Below, one piece after another: positions 22,420-29,884 of a DNA stretch of 44,376 bases. A model generated the notes under the pieces. The model was not told the DNA's origin and did no database searches. It worked only from the letters and a program-made list of their open reading frames with translations. This DNA is from CAG-841 sp963656825. Its GTDB lineage: Bacteria; Bacillota; Clostridia; Oscillospirales; CAG-272. The DNA lies in contig CAVKJG010000011.1 of the NCBI GenBank assembly GCA_963656825.1, positions 1-44,376 of the forward strand, in the 5' to 3' direction. The translations under genes were made by a program, and so were the position numbers. Position 1 is the stretch's first letter; each line of letters starts with the position of its first letter.

Positions 22420-25400
22420 ATGTTATACCCCAAAAACAACGAAAAGCTTTCGGAAGAGCTTTTCAGAAAACCCACAAGCGAATATCGCGGTGTTCCGTTC
22501 TGGTCATGGAACTGCAGGCTGAGAAAGGATCTGCTTGAAAAACAGATCGTCCACATGAAAGAAATGGGCTTCGGCGGCTACAATATGCATCCGCGCGTGG
22601 GACTTGAGACACCGTATCTTTCCGACGAATTTATGGATATGGTGCGCTTCTGCGTCGAAAAAGGCAAGGAAAACGATATGTATTCGTGGATTTACGACGA
22701 GGACAAATGGCCCTCCGGCTATGCGGGAGGCTTTGTGACAAGCGACGTGGAAATGCGCCGCAAAAAGATTTTCGTCACGCCCGTTCCGTACGACGACGGC
22801 ACGCTTACCCTTGCCGATGACCTCGCAAAAGCGACAAAAAATCTGCCTGATGGCAAATATGTTTTCATTGCCTGCTATGATATTCTTCTCGACGACAATG
22901 GCGATCTCGCTTTGTATCGCCGCATAGACGCAGGTGACAAAGCCGAAAACAGAAAATATTTTGCCTATCTCGAATACGACGCAGACGATCCCGGCTTTAA
23001 CGGTCAGGCTTACGTCGATACAATGAAAAAGGAAGCCATAGACAGATTCATAAAAATAACTCACGAAAAATACAAGGCTTGTATCGGAAAAGATTTCGGC
23101 GGAGCCGTTCCTGCGATATTTACGGACGAGCCTCAGCTCACGCGCTCCGCGCCGCTCAAATTTGCAAAGCAGGAGGACGGCGGAGCGTCGCTTCCCTTTA
23201 CAAACGATTTTGAAGAAACCTTCAGAAAAGCTTACGGCATAAGCATAATCGACCATTTTCCCGAAGTCGTCTGGAATCTGCCGGACGGCAGGCTGTCGAA
23301 AATAAGATATCTTTTCTTCGATCATATGTCGGAGCGCTTTGCCGAAGCCTTTTCCGACAATATAGGAAAATGGTGTCGCGAAAACAATATTCTCATGTCG
23401 GGACACGTCATGGAGGAGTGGCTTTTGCGCTCACAGATAAGCGCCGTCGGCGACTGTATGCGTCAGTACCGCGGCTTCGGACTTCCAGGCATAGACATGC
23501 TCTGCGACAAGCGCGAGCTTACCACCGCAAAGCAGGCGCAGAGCGTCAGTCATCAGACGGGCGCGCCCGGCGTGCTTTCCGAGCTTTACGGCGTTACAAG
23601 GTGGGAATTCGACTTCCGCGGTCATAAAATGCAGGGCGACTGGCAGGCGGCTCTCGGCGTGACGGTACGCGTTCCGCATCTTTATTGGGCGTCGATGAAG
23701 GGTCAGGCAAAGCGCGATTATCCCGCCTCAATAGGCCATCAGTCGCCGTGGTATAAGCAATACAGCCTTATAGAAGATCATTTCTCCCGTGTGAACACGG
23801 TTATGACGCGCGGCAAAGCCGACGTAAGAGTCGCCGTGATACATCCGATAGAAAGCGCGTGGCTTTATTACGGTCCGAGCGACCGCTCGTCTGCCACGAT
23901 TCGCGAAATAGACAACCTTTTCTGCGATACGGCGCAGGCGCTTATCTGCGGCGGAATAGATTTTGACTATGTGTGCGAGGCACTGCTTCCCTCTCAGTAT
24001 AAAAAAACCGAAAGCGGCTTTGACGTAGGCAAAATGACCTACGATGTCGTGATAGTTCCGCACCTTTCCACAATACGCAAAAGCACTCTCGACGCTCTGA
24101 AAAGCTTCCGCAAGGCAGGCGGAGAGGTTATTTTCATGGGCAACGTTCCCGAATATGTAGACGCCGAAAAATGCGATGACGCCAAGGATTTTGCGCTCGG
24201 CTGCACGCATGTTGACATTATGAAAAACGAGCTTATGCAAAGTCTTGAAGCTTACAGAACTATCCGCATAACCGATCAGAACGGCGAGCCTTATTCAAAT
24301 TCCGCGTATCAGCTCCGCTCCGACGGCGAGAAAAAATATCTCTTCCTTTCTCACGTTTATAAGCCCCGTGATTATAATATTTCATATGTTGAAACTGCGC
24401 TTGTGACGATCCGCGGCGAGTGGACGATAAAAGAGCTTGACACAGAAACGGGAGATATCCGTCCGTTCCCCGCAAAATACACGGACAAAAACACCGTGAT
24501 AAAATGGATCGGCGGACCGTGCAAATCGCTTTTGCTTGAGCTTACGGCAGGAAAAGGCGATGTCGGCGAGGCAATTGAAGCAAGCTTTACAAAGGAAGAA
24601 TTTCTTTCCGGAGAGGCGCGCTTCTCTCTTGAAGAACCGAACGTTCTGCTTCTTGACAAGCCGTCATACAGTCTTAACGGCGAAAAAATACAGCGCGAGC
24701 GCGATATACTTTATACGGATATTGCCGTCAGACGCGCTCTCGGCATAAGACTGCGCGGCGGAAGAATGAAACAACCGTGGGTAGATCCGATCGACAAAAA
24801 TCCCAAAGAAAAGCTTGCGCTTTATTACGAATTTGAAAGCGATATATCATATTCGGGAGCTGAGCTTGCCATAGAATCTCTCGAATATACGGACGATATA
24901 ATACTGAACGGAGAAAAAGCGAACAAAACCCCCGTCGGATATTATGTGGACGAGGACGCGCTTCCGAAAATCGCTCTGCCCGACATAAAGAAGGGCAAGA
25001 ACGTTCTCGAAGTAAATTACCGCTTCGGAGATATAACCCAGCTTGAAAGCTGCTTTATACTCGGTAACTTCGGCGTGGAGCTTGAAGGCGCAGCCGCAAA
25101 AATAACAGCTATGCCCGAAAAAATCGGCTACAAAGATATCGTACATCAGAAAATGCCCTTCTACGGCGGAAATATAACGTATATCACCGAATTTGAAGCC
25201 GACGGCTCTGATAAAACGCTTGAAATCACACGCTATGACGGCTCGCTGATAACCGTCCGTCTTGACGGAAAGGAAATCGGCGCAATGATATATCCCCCTG
25301 CGCGCCTTGCGCTCGGCAAAGTGCAAAAAGGCAGGCACACGCTTGAGCTTACTCTTTACGGCAACCGCGCAAACACCTTCGGAACGCTGCACAACGTTGA

Positions 25401-25521
25401 CGAGGATGTTCCGTACTGCAATGCGGCGGCTTGGCTGACGCGCGGCGGACGCTTCTGGTGTCCGGAATATGTGACAAAACGGACGGGCATACTTACCTCT
25501 CCGAGAATACTTTCAAAATAA
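22420..25521 (+). CDS. GH106-like glycoside hydrolase (alpha-L-rhamnosidase type), cytoplasmic
   Basis: A 1033-residue enzyme. The N-terminal barrel begins with VPFWSWNCRL, MGFGGYNMHPRVGLETPYLS and WIYDEDKWPSGYAGG, the signature of the Glyco_hydro_106 / rhamnosidase-like group. An acidic IFTDEPQL near residue 230 is a candidate catalytic site. A flavodoxin-like segment (~470-600) and beta-sandwich domains (~700-1030) follow. There is no signal peptide, so it acts on imported glycosides. The start is ATG 22420 with AAGGAG seven bases upstream; a TTG one codon earlier is rejected. It lies 34 bp after pdp, and it may share that promoter. The exact sugar is uncertain. Confidence 0.8.
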   Translation: MLYPKNNEKLSEELFRKPTSEYRGVPFWSWNCRLRKDLLEKQIVHMKEMGFGGYNMHPRVGLETPYLSDEFMDMVRFCVEKGKENDMYSWIYDEDKWPSGYAGGFVTSDVEMRRKKIFVTPVPYDDGTLTLADDLAKATKNLPDGKYVFIACYDILLDDNGDLALYRRIDAGDKAENRKYFAYLEYDADDPGFNGQAYVDTMKKEAIDRFIKITHEKYKACIGKDFGGAVPAIFTDEPQLTRSAPLKFAKQEDGGASLPFTNDFEETFRKAYGISIIDHFPEVVWNLPDGRLSKIRYLFFDHMSERFAEAFSDNIGKWCRENNILMSGHVMEEWLLRSQISAVGDCMRQYRGFGLPGIDMLCDKRELTTAKQAQSVSHQTGAPGVLSELYGVTRWEFDFRGHKMQGDWQAALGVTVRVPHLYWASMKGQAKRDYPASIGHQSPWYKQYSLIEDHFSRVNTVMTRGKADVRVAVIHPIESAWLYYGPSDRSSATIREIDNLFCDTAQALICGGIDFDYVCEALLPSQYKKTESGFDVGKMTYDVVIVPHLSTIRKSTLDALKSFRKAGGEVIFMGNVPEYVDAEKCDDAKDFALGCTHVDIMKNELMQSLEAYRTIRITDQNGEPYSNSAYQLRSDGEKKYLFLSHVYKPRDYNISYVETALVTIRGEWTIKELDTETGDIRPFPAKYTDKNTVIKWIGGPCKSLLLELTAGKGDVGEAIEASFTKEEFLSGEARFSLEEPNVLLLDKPSYSLNGEKIQRERDILYTDIAVRRALGIRLRGGRMKQPWVDPIDKNPKEKLALYYEFESDISYSGAELAIESLEYTDDIILNGEKANKTPVGYYVDEDALPKIALPDIKKGKNVLEVNYRFGDITQLESCFILGNFGVELEGAAAKITAMPEKIGYKDIVHQKMPFYGGNITYITEFEADGSDKTLEITRYDGSLITVRLDGKEIGAMIYPPARLALGKVQKGRHTLELTLYGNRANTFGTLHNVDEDVPYCNAAAWLTRGGRFWCPEYVTKRTGILTSPRILSK

Positions 25522-25526
25522 ACGCG

Positions 25527-25559
25527 AAAAAAAGAGGCTTTTTCAAAGCCTCTTTTTTT
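25527..25559 (+). terminator. terminator of the deoC-pdp-GH106 transcript
   Basis: Stem AAAAAGAGGCTTT / AAAGCCTCTTTTT with a three-base loop, ending in seven T. Confidence 0.9.
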
Positions 25560-25578
25560 ATAAATTTTCACGTTTCAC

Positions 25579-25607
25579 TTGATTATTGTACGCTCGTACT
25601 GTATAAT
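25579..25607 (+). promoter_or_regulatory. promoter of the E2-like gene
   Basis: TTGATT (25579-25584), 17 bp, TATAAT (25602-25607), 47 bp before the start codon. Confidence 0.75.
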
Positions 25608-25654
25608 ATAAACGATACTTATGAAAACCTCTTCAGAAAGGCGGATTTTTAATT

Positions 25655-26590
25655 ATGAGAGCAGACGGAAAAATAGTAAAAAATGTTGATCCCATGTATA
25701 CTTTAGCGCCGTATTTTATGCGTCACCGCTATGACGCGCAAAATATGATAACCGTAAACGTTCCTTATGACAACATCCACGATTATGTTATCGAAGCGCG
25801 GAAAAAAGGGGTAAAGCTCAGCCATATGACGGTTATTATGGCGGCGATAGTGCGCGGATTTTCTCAGTTTCCGCAGCTTAACCGCTTTGTTGTAAACAGC
25901 AAAATATATGCTCATAACGAGCTTACCGCAGGAATGGTAGTGCTTCGTCCGGGCGAAGGCGACCCCTCTATGAGCAAAATGAAATTCGACATTTATGACA
26001 CCGTTTTTGACGTGAACAAAACGATAGACGAATATGTTGAAGCTAACAACAAAGCCGATAGCAGCAACTCCTCAGATAAGCTGTTCAAAGTGCTTTTGAA
26101 AATGCCATTTCTCGTCAGAGCCGGAATGGCTATCCTGCGCGGACTCGATAATCTCGGTTGGTTGCCCAAAGCTATTACCGATGCAAGTCCTTTCCACAAC
26201 TCGCTCGTCATTACGAACCTTGCAAGTATAAGAACCAACCACATTTATCACCACGTTTACGGCTTCGGCACGACAAGCATGATAATTTCCATTGGCAACA
26301 ACATAAATATGCCCGTTTCCGAAAAAGGCGAAATCAAGCTCAAAAAAATGATGCCGCTCGGTATCGTTATGGACGAACGTATTGCGACCGGATGTTATTT
26401 CGCGCAGGCATTTGCCGAAATCGAAAGATATCTGAAAAACCCCGTTTTGCTTGAAACTCCGCCCGAAAACGTAAAGGTAGACTACGAATTCGAAGGACTT
26501 TCCGAGCGATTCAAAACAGAAAAAACAAAGCAAAAAGAACTGAAAAAAGCCGAAAAAGCCAAGCGCAAAGCCGAAAAGAAAAAGAAATAA
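25655..26590 (+). CDS. stand-alone 2-oxoacid dehydrogenase E2-like acyltransferase domain, active site altered
   Basis: A 311-residue protein matching the catalytic core of E2 acyltransferases and the CAT fold, without a lipoyl or E1/E3-binding domain. The fold is visible in VNVPYDNIHDYVIEARKKGV, HMTVIMAAIVRGFSQFPQLN, ITNLASI and the final strand MMPLGIVMDERIATG. The usual catalytic HxxxD(G) motif is DERIATG here: the His is Glu and the Asp is Thr, so normal acyl transfer is unlikely. The last ~25 residues are almost all Lys, Glu and Ala, a charged tail. It has its own promoter and terminator and no dehydrogenase partner nearby. The role is unknown. Confidence 0.75.
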   Translation: MRADGKIVKNVDPMYTLAPYFMRHRYDAQNMITVNVPYDNIHDYVIEARKKGVKLSHMTVIMAAIVRGFSQFPQLNRFVVNSKIYAHNELTAGMVVLRPGEGDPSMSKMKFDIYDTVFDVNKTIDEYVEANNKADSSNSSDKLFKVLLKMPFLVRAGMAILRGLDNLGWLPKAITDASPFHNSLVITNLASIRTNHIYHHVYGFGTTSMIISIGNNINMPVSEKGEIKLKKMMPLGIVMDERIATGCYFAQAFAEIERYLKNPVLLETPPENVKVDYEFEGLSERFKTEKTKQKELKKAEKAKRKAEKKKK

Positions 26591-26632
26591 AATAACAAAA
26601 CCCCCGCACGATGTGCGGGGTTTTTGTTATTT
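26591..26632. terminator. bidirectional terminator between the E2-like and XRE genes
   Basis: A long stem AATAACAAAA-CCCCGCAC / GTGCGGGG-TTTTTGTTATT around GAT. T-runs on both strands serve the two convergent genes. Confidence 0.88.
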
Positions 26633-26845
26633 AAGTTTCCTGTCGGATTTAACGTATTCTCTGCCCGTGACGAGATAATCAATCGACACGCCGAAATACT
26701 CCGACAATTTTATCAGCATTCGCAGATTTGGCTCGCGCCTGCCCGTTTCGTAATGCGACAGCGCTTCGCGGGTAATGTTAAGCACGTCCGCCAGCTCCTG
26801 CTGACTTAAATTATTATCTTTTCTTAAATTTCTTATTTCAAGCAT
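26627..26845 (-). CDS. XRE-family HTH regulator
   Basis: A 72-residue single-domain protein. The HTH covers ~4-58 (LRKDNNLSQQELADVLNITR, then ALSHYETGRREPNLRMLIKL and FGVSIDYLVTG), closest to the SinR/Cro-like small regulators. GAGGT precedes the ATG. It lies just after the pilin-like gene on the same strand, separated by a terminator. It may regulate that gene or itself; no direct evidence is visible. Confidence 0.88.
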   Translation of the reverse strand: MLEIRNLRKDNNLSQQELADVLNITREALSHYETGRREPNLRMLIKLSEYFGVSIDYLVTGREYVKSDRKLK

Positions 26846-26871
26846 ATTTTACCTCGCCACGTGGGTTTATG

Positions 26872-26904
26872 TGCAAACCGCACCCGTTCGGGTGCGGTTT
26901 GTGT
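26872..26904. terminator. terminator of the pilin-like gene
   Basis: Stem AAACCGCACCC / GGGTGCGGTTT around GTTC. The same CCGCACCCG core recurs in the recR terminator at 28890-28910, so the two hairpins flank the pilin-like gene. Confidence 0.75.
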
Positions 26905-26917
26905 TATTTGATTTCAA

Positions 26918-28603
26918 TTATTCAGCTGTGGCTGTTTCAACCGTAACGCTTGAAGGAAGCGTTGTAGCTATCTTATCTTTTGTAAGACCTTCGTAAACCT
27001 GAATATCATTGTTTCCTGCTACGGAGTTGATAACAACATCCTTAGAAACGAACATGCTACCAAAGTCGTAACCTATACCAGCAACTTTTGCTGTCCAATT
27101 TACTTCTGCATGACGATATACGTTTACAAGGATTGTAGCATCAGAAACTCTAGGACCAGTACCATCCCAATCGTCAAGTGTTGTACCCTTAACTGTGGAA
27201 GCAAATGTACCACCGTAAAGGTTTGTTGTACCACCGCAAACGCAGAGAGCTGTTGTCTTTGCATTGAATGTACCGCCGTAAACACTGAATGTACCTGCAG
27301 GAATGAATACAAGAGCCTTGTCTGCTTCTGTACCGTTGAATTCGCCACCATTGATTATTACTGTTGCGTGAGGACTATCTTTGCCGTTTGTAGCAACAAC
27401 TGTTCCTGCTGTGAATGTACCGCCATTGATAACTGTTGTTGAATCATCAAAGCCGTATACAATATACTGTGCGCCAGAATTTACGTTAAATGTACCACCA
27501 TTAATGGTCATCATACCGCCGTTCTTTATAGCACCGTAGTTGCCTGCTTTTATAGAGCCTTCAGCTCCATTGAGAAGCTTACCACCTGTGAATGTACCGC
27601 CGTTAATTACAACGTTACCGCCCTTGCCAACAGCAAGAGGACGAATGTCGCCCTTTACTTCGCCGTCACCGGAGAAAGTAACTGTAACACCGCTTGCAAC
27701 CTCAATTGCGTCAACGCCTTTTGTTACAACGTTTTTGCCGTTGAGATCTATTACCATGTTCTTTGTTATTTTAAGAGCATTCGTAGCATCAACTGTAAGC
27801 TCATCTGTTGTAAGTTTTACAACGATTGTTGCACCTGCAGGAGCTTCAGTAATAGCCTTTTTAATATCGTCTGCGTTTGAAACTTCTTTAGAAGAAACAG
27901 AGTAATTCTTAAGAAGTTCGCTTACTACTTTTTCAACTTCTTTTTCCGTAAGAACGCTGTAGTTCTTTGTATTAAGAACATTATTTACGGTTTTTTCAAC
28001 GTCTTCAACTGTAAGTGTGCTTGTACCAACCTTATTGGCTTTGATAATTGCATCAACTGCTTCTTTAACCTGAGAAGCGGTAACTGTCTTACCTACTGCA
28101 GCTTCAACAATTGCCTGAACCTGAGACTTTGTAAGTGTGGATGTGCTTGATACAGCGTTGTTTACAATTGCCTTTACCTGTTCAGCTGTGAGCTGACCGG
28201 AAAGTGCGTTTTCAATTATGTACTTAACCTGCTGTTCTGTAAGACCTGTGTTAGGTGTTTCAGAACCGGGATGTGCAGCTGCGTATTCGTTGAGTGCTGC
28301 TGCAACAGCTGCCTTAACGGAAGCTTCTGTAAGTGCGGGTGTGTTGGGGTTAACATCTGCGAGAGCTTTAGCGAGCTTCTCTTCAAAGTCTGTCCAACCG
28401 AGCCAAGAACCGTTGTTGAGCTTTTCAATAACGTCGTTGGCAACCTGTTCCTGCTTAGCGGCAGCCATTTCCTGCTGCTCGGCAGACTTCTGTGCTTTCT
28501 TTACCACGCTTGCGAACGTGCCTATCATAACGCCTGCGAGTATCGCAATAACGGCGATGACGATAACAAGTTCAACAAGGGTAAAGCCTTTTTTGTTTCT
28601 CAT
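26918..28603 (-). CDS. type IV pilin-like surface protein with helical repeats and a beta-helix domain
   Basis: 561 residues. MRNKKG|FTLVELVIVIAVI is a textbook class III leader: cut after Gly6, Glu at +5 of the mature protein, then a hydrophobic helix. A spacer helix (30-80) leads to about seven repeats of ~22-30 residues (90-235), each starting LTxxxV (LTEQQVKYIIENAL, LTAEQVKAIVNNAV, LTKSQVQAIVEAAV). From ~255 to 520 there is a right-handed beta-helix-like region with six turns of type INGGTF or YGGTF. Pilins are normally 130-200 aa, so this is a large pseudopilin or pilus-tip adhesin. The start ATG 28603 has AGGAGG upstream. It needs a prepilin peptidase not seen here. A poly-G promoter and a ~150-nt structured leader precede it. 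Confidence 0.85.
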   Translation of the reverse strand: MRNKKGFTLVELVIVIAVIAILAGVMIGTFASVVKKAQKSAEQQEMAAAKQEQVANDVIEKLNNGSWLGWTDFEEKLAKALADVNPNTPALTEASVKAAVAAALNEYAAAHPGSETPNTGLTEQQVKYIIENALSGQLTAEQVKAIVNNAVSSTSTLTKSQVQAIVEAAVGKTVTASQVKEAVDAIIKANKVGTSTLTVEDVEKTVNNVLNTKNYSVLTEKEVEKVVSELLKNYSVSSKEVSNADDIKKAITEAPAGATIVVKLTTDELTVDATNALKITKNMVIDLNGKNVVTKGVDAIEVASGVTVTFSGDGEVKGDIRPLAVGKGGNVVINGGTFTGGKLLNGAEGSIKAGNYGAIKNGGMMTINGGTFNVNSGAQYIVYGFDDSTTVINGGTFTAGTVVATNGKDSPHATVIINGGEFNGTEADKALVFIPAGTFSVYGGTFNAKTTALCVCGGTTNLYGGTFASTVKGTTLDDWDGTGPRVSDATILVNVYRHAEVNWTAKVAGIGYDFGSMFVSKDVVINSVAGNNDIQVYEGLTKDKIATTLPSSVTVETATAE

Positions 28604-28752
28604 AGTGGATCCTCCTATAAAAATAAAAAAATGTGTGTCAGTCGCGCAGTACCGTCCGTTTTCCCCCGGGCACCAAAACAAAACATTATCCGGATATTCC
28701 GCCTTGGCGACGTCGGAATCACGCCCCGACTCTTTGCCACAATTTATGTGGT
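28604..28752 (-). promoter_or_regulatory. structured 5' leader of the pilin-like gene
   Basis: About 150 nt between the predicted transcript start and the start codon. The minus strand can form CCACA / TGTGG, then either GTCGG / CCGAC or ATTCCG / CGGAAT, two hairpins that share CCG and exclude each other. A G/C-rich segment (GCCCGGGGGAAAACGG) and a T-rich stretch before the SD follow. No known riboswitch is recognised. Confidence 0.4.
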
Positions 28753-28756
28753 ACAT

Positions 28757-28861
28757 CCATTATACCCCCCCCCCCCCCAGCATTTGTCAATACCTTTAAG
28801 TAATTTTTTTCGTTTAAGCGACTTCTTTCCCGTTTTTTTCGGGTTCGGGGGGGTATAATGG
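28757..28861. repeat. 15-bp inverted repeat (G7-TATAATGG) around the -35 segment
   Basis: CCATTATACCCCCCC at 28757-28771 and its exact complement GGGGGGGTATAATGG at 28847-28861 enclose 75 bp that contain the TTGACA box. The right arm puts a TATAAT on the plus strand without a matching -35. The tract is 14 C on the left and 7 G on the right. Confidence 0.75.
28759..28790 (-). promoter_or_regulatory. promoter with a poly-G spacer, probably phase-variable
   Basis: On the minus strand TTGACA (28790-28785), then six bases, then 14 consecutive G, then TATAAT (28764-28759). The spacer is 20 bp as given. A 17-bp spacer would need 11 G, so gain or loss of G by slippage should switch promoter strength. 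Confidence 0.85.
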
Positions 28862-28881
28862 CGCGCTTTCGCGCGGGAAAA

Positions 28882-28914
28882 TAAAAAAACCGCACCCGAT
28901 TCGGGTGCGGCTTT
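28882..28914 (-). terminator. recR terminator
   Basis: A stem made from CCGCACCCGA / TCGGGTGCGG, followed by seven T on the minus strand, 15 bp after the recR stop. Confidence 0.88.
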
Positions 28915-28926
28915 GCGCATATAGGG

Positions 28927-29526
28927 TTATTTTATTTCGCGTCTGCCGTCAATTGCGCGCATCAGCGTAACTGCGTCGGCGTATTCAATATCGGCTCCCA
29001 CCGGCACGCCATAAGCCAGCCGCGTGGTTTTAATGCCCTTTCCGGCGGCAAGCTTGGCAATATAAAGGGCGGTCGTTTCGCCGTCAACGTTGGGGTTCGT
29101 CGCGACGATGAGTTCTTTTATCGTACCGCTTTCAAGGCGGCTTATCAGCTCGGCAATACGCAGCTTGTCGGGTCCTACGTTGCCCGTCGGCGAAATAACT
29201 CCGCCCAGAACGTGGTAAAGTCCGTTATATTCGCGTGTGTTTTCAAAAGCAATCACGGCTCTTGGGTCTTCAACCACGCAAATGACGCTCTTATCACGAC
29301 GGTCATCAGCACAAATGCTGCAAACGGGCTTGTCGCTCATATTTCCGCAAATACTGCAAGTCATAACGTCGTTTTTCGCGGCAATAATCGCGTTTGCGAA
29401 GTCCGCGGCGTCTTCTTCTGTCATATCGAGCACGGCAAAAGCGTATCTGGCGGCGGTTTTTCTTCCCACGCCTTTCAGCGACGCAAATTTTTCAATCAGT
29501 TTTTGTATCGGAACGATATATTCCAT
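28927..29526 (-). CDS. recR: recombination mediator RecR
   Basis: A 199-residue RecR with an N-terminal HhH (LKGVGRKTAARYAF), a four-cysteine zinc finger (CSICGNMSDKPVCSIC), and a Toprim domain (VICVVEDPRAVIAFENT, then LIVATNPNVDGETTALYI). It acts with RecF and RecO to load RecA at gaps. The order dnaX - ybaB - recR is the conserved bacterial arrangement, here with 18-bp and 1-bp gaps. Confidence 0.96.
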   Translation of the reverse strand: MEYIVPIQKLIEKFASLKGVGRKTAARYAFAVLDMTEEDAADFANAIIAAKNDVMTCSICGNMSDKPVCSICADDRRDKSVICVVEDPRAVIAFENTREYNGLYHVLGGVISPTGNVGPDKLRIAELISRLESGTIKELIVATNPNVDGETTALYIAKLAAGKGIKTTRLAYGVPVGADIEYADAVTLMRAIDGRREIK

Positions 29527-29544
29527 TTATTTAATTCCGCCTTA

Positions 29545-29883
29545 TCAGAACAGTCCGGGAATACCCATTCCCATAGCTCCGGTTATTTTCTCCATTTCCT
29601 TTGTGCTTGTTTCCTCCACCGTACGGATAGCTTCATTTACTCCGGCGGTTATAATATCGGAAAGAGTTTCAACATCGTCGGGGTCAACAATCACGGGGTC
29701 GATTGCAAGCGAAAGTATTTCTTTTTTACCGTTTATTTTGATTTTAACAACGCCGCCCCCTGCGGAAATATCATACTCACGCGATTCAAGCTCGGCTTGC
29801 TTGGTTGCCATATCCTCCTGCATCTTCTGCGCCTGACGCAGCATATCGTTCATTGAAGGGCCTTGTGGTATTCTTGCTTTCAT
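29545..29883 (-). CDS. YbaB/EbfC family nucleoid-associated protein
   Basis: 112 residues: MNDMLRQAQKMQEDMATKQA opens the coiled N-terminus, then the beta strands GGGVVKIKINGKKEILSLAI and the PDDVETLSDIITAGVNEAI helix typical of YbaB. It is a DNA-binding dimer encoded between dnaX and recR. Its start ATG is one base from the dnaX stop, which implies translational coupling. Confidence 0.94.
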   Translation of the reverse strand: MKARIPQGPSMNDMLRQAQKMQEDMATKQAELESREYDISAGGGVVKIKINGKKEILSLAIDPVIVDPDDVETLSDIITAGVNEAIRTVEETSTKEMEKITGAMGMGIPGLF

Positions 29884-29884
29884 G

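Noticed and set aside
28640..28756. c-di-GMP-I (GEMM) riboswitch in the pilin leader
   Set aside because: GCAAAG and GCCAAGGCGG recall the core, but the 5' strand that should close the aptamer would lie upstream of the transcript start, and GACGCAAAG is incomplete.
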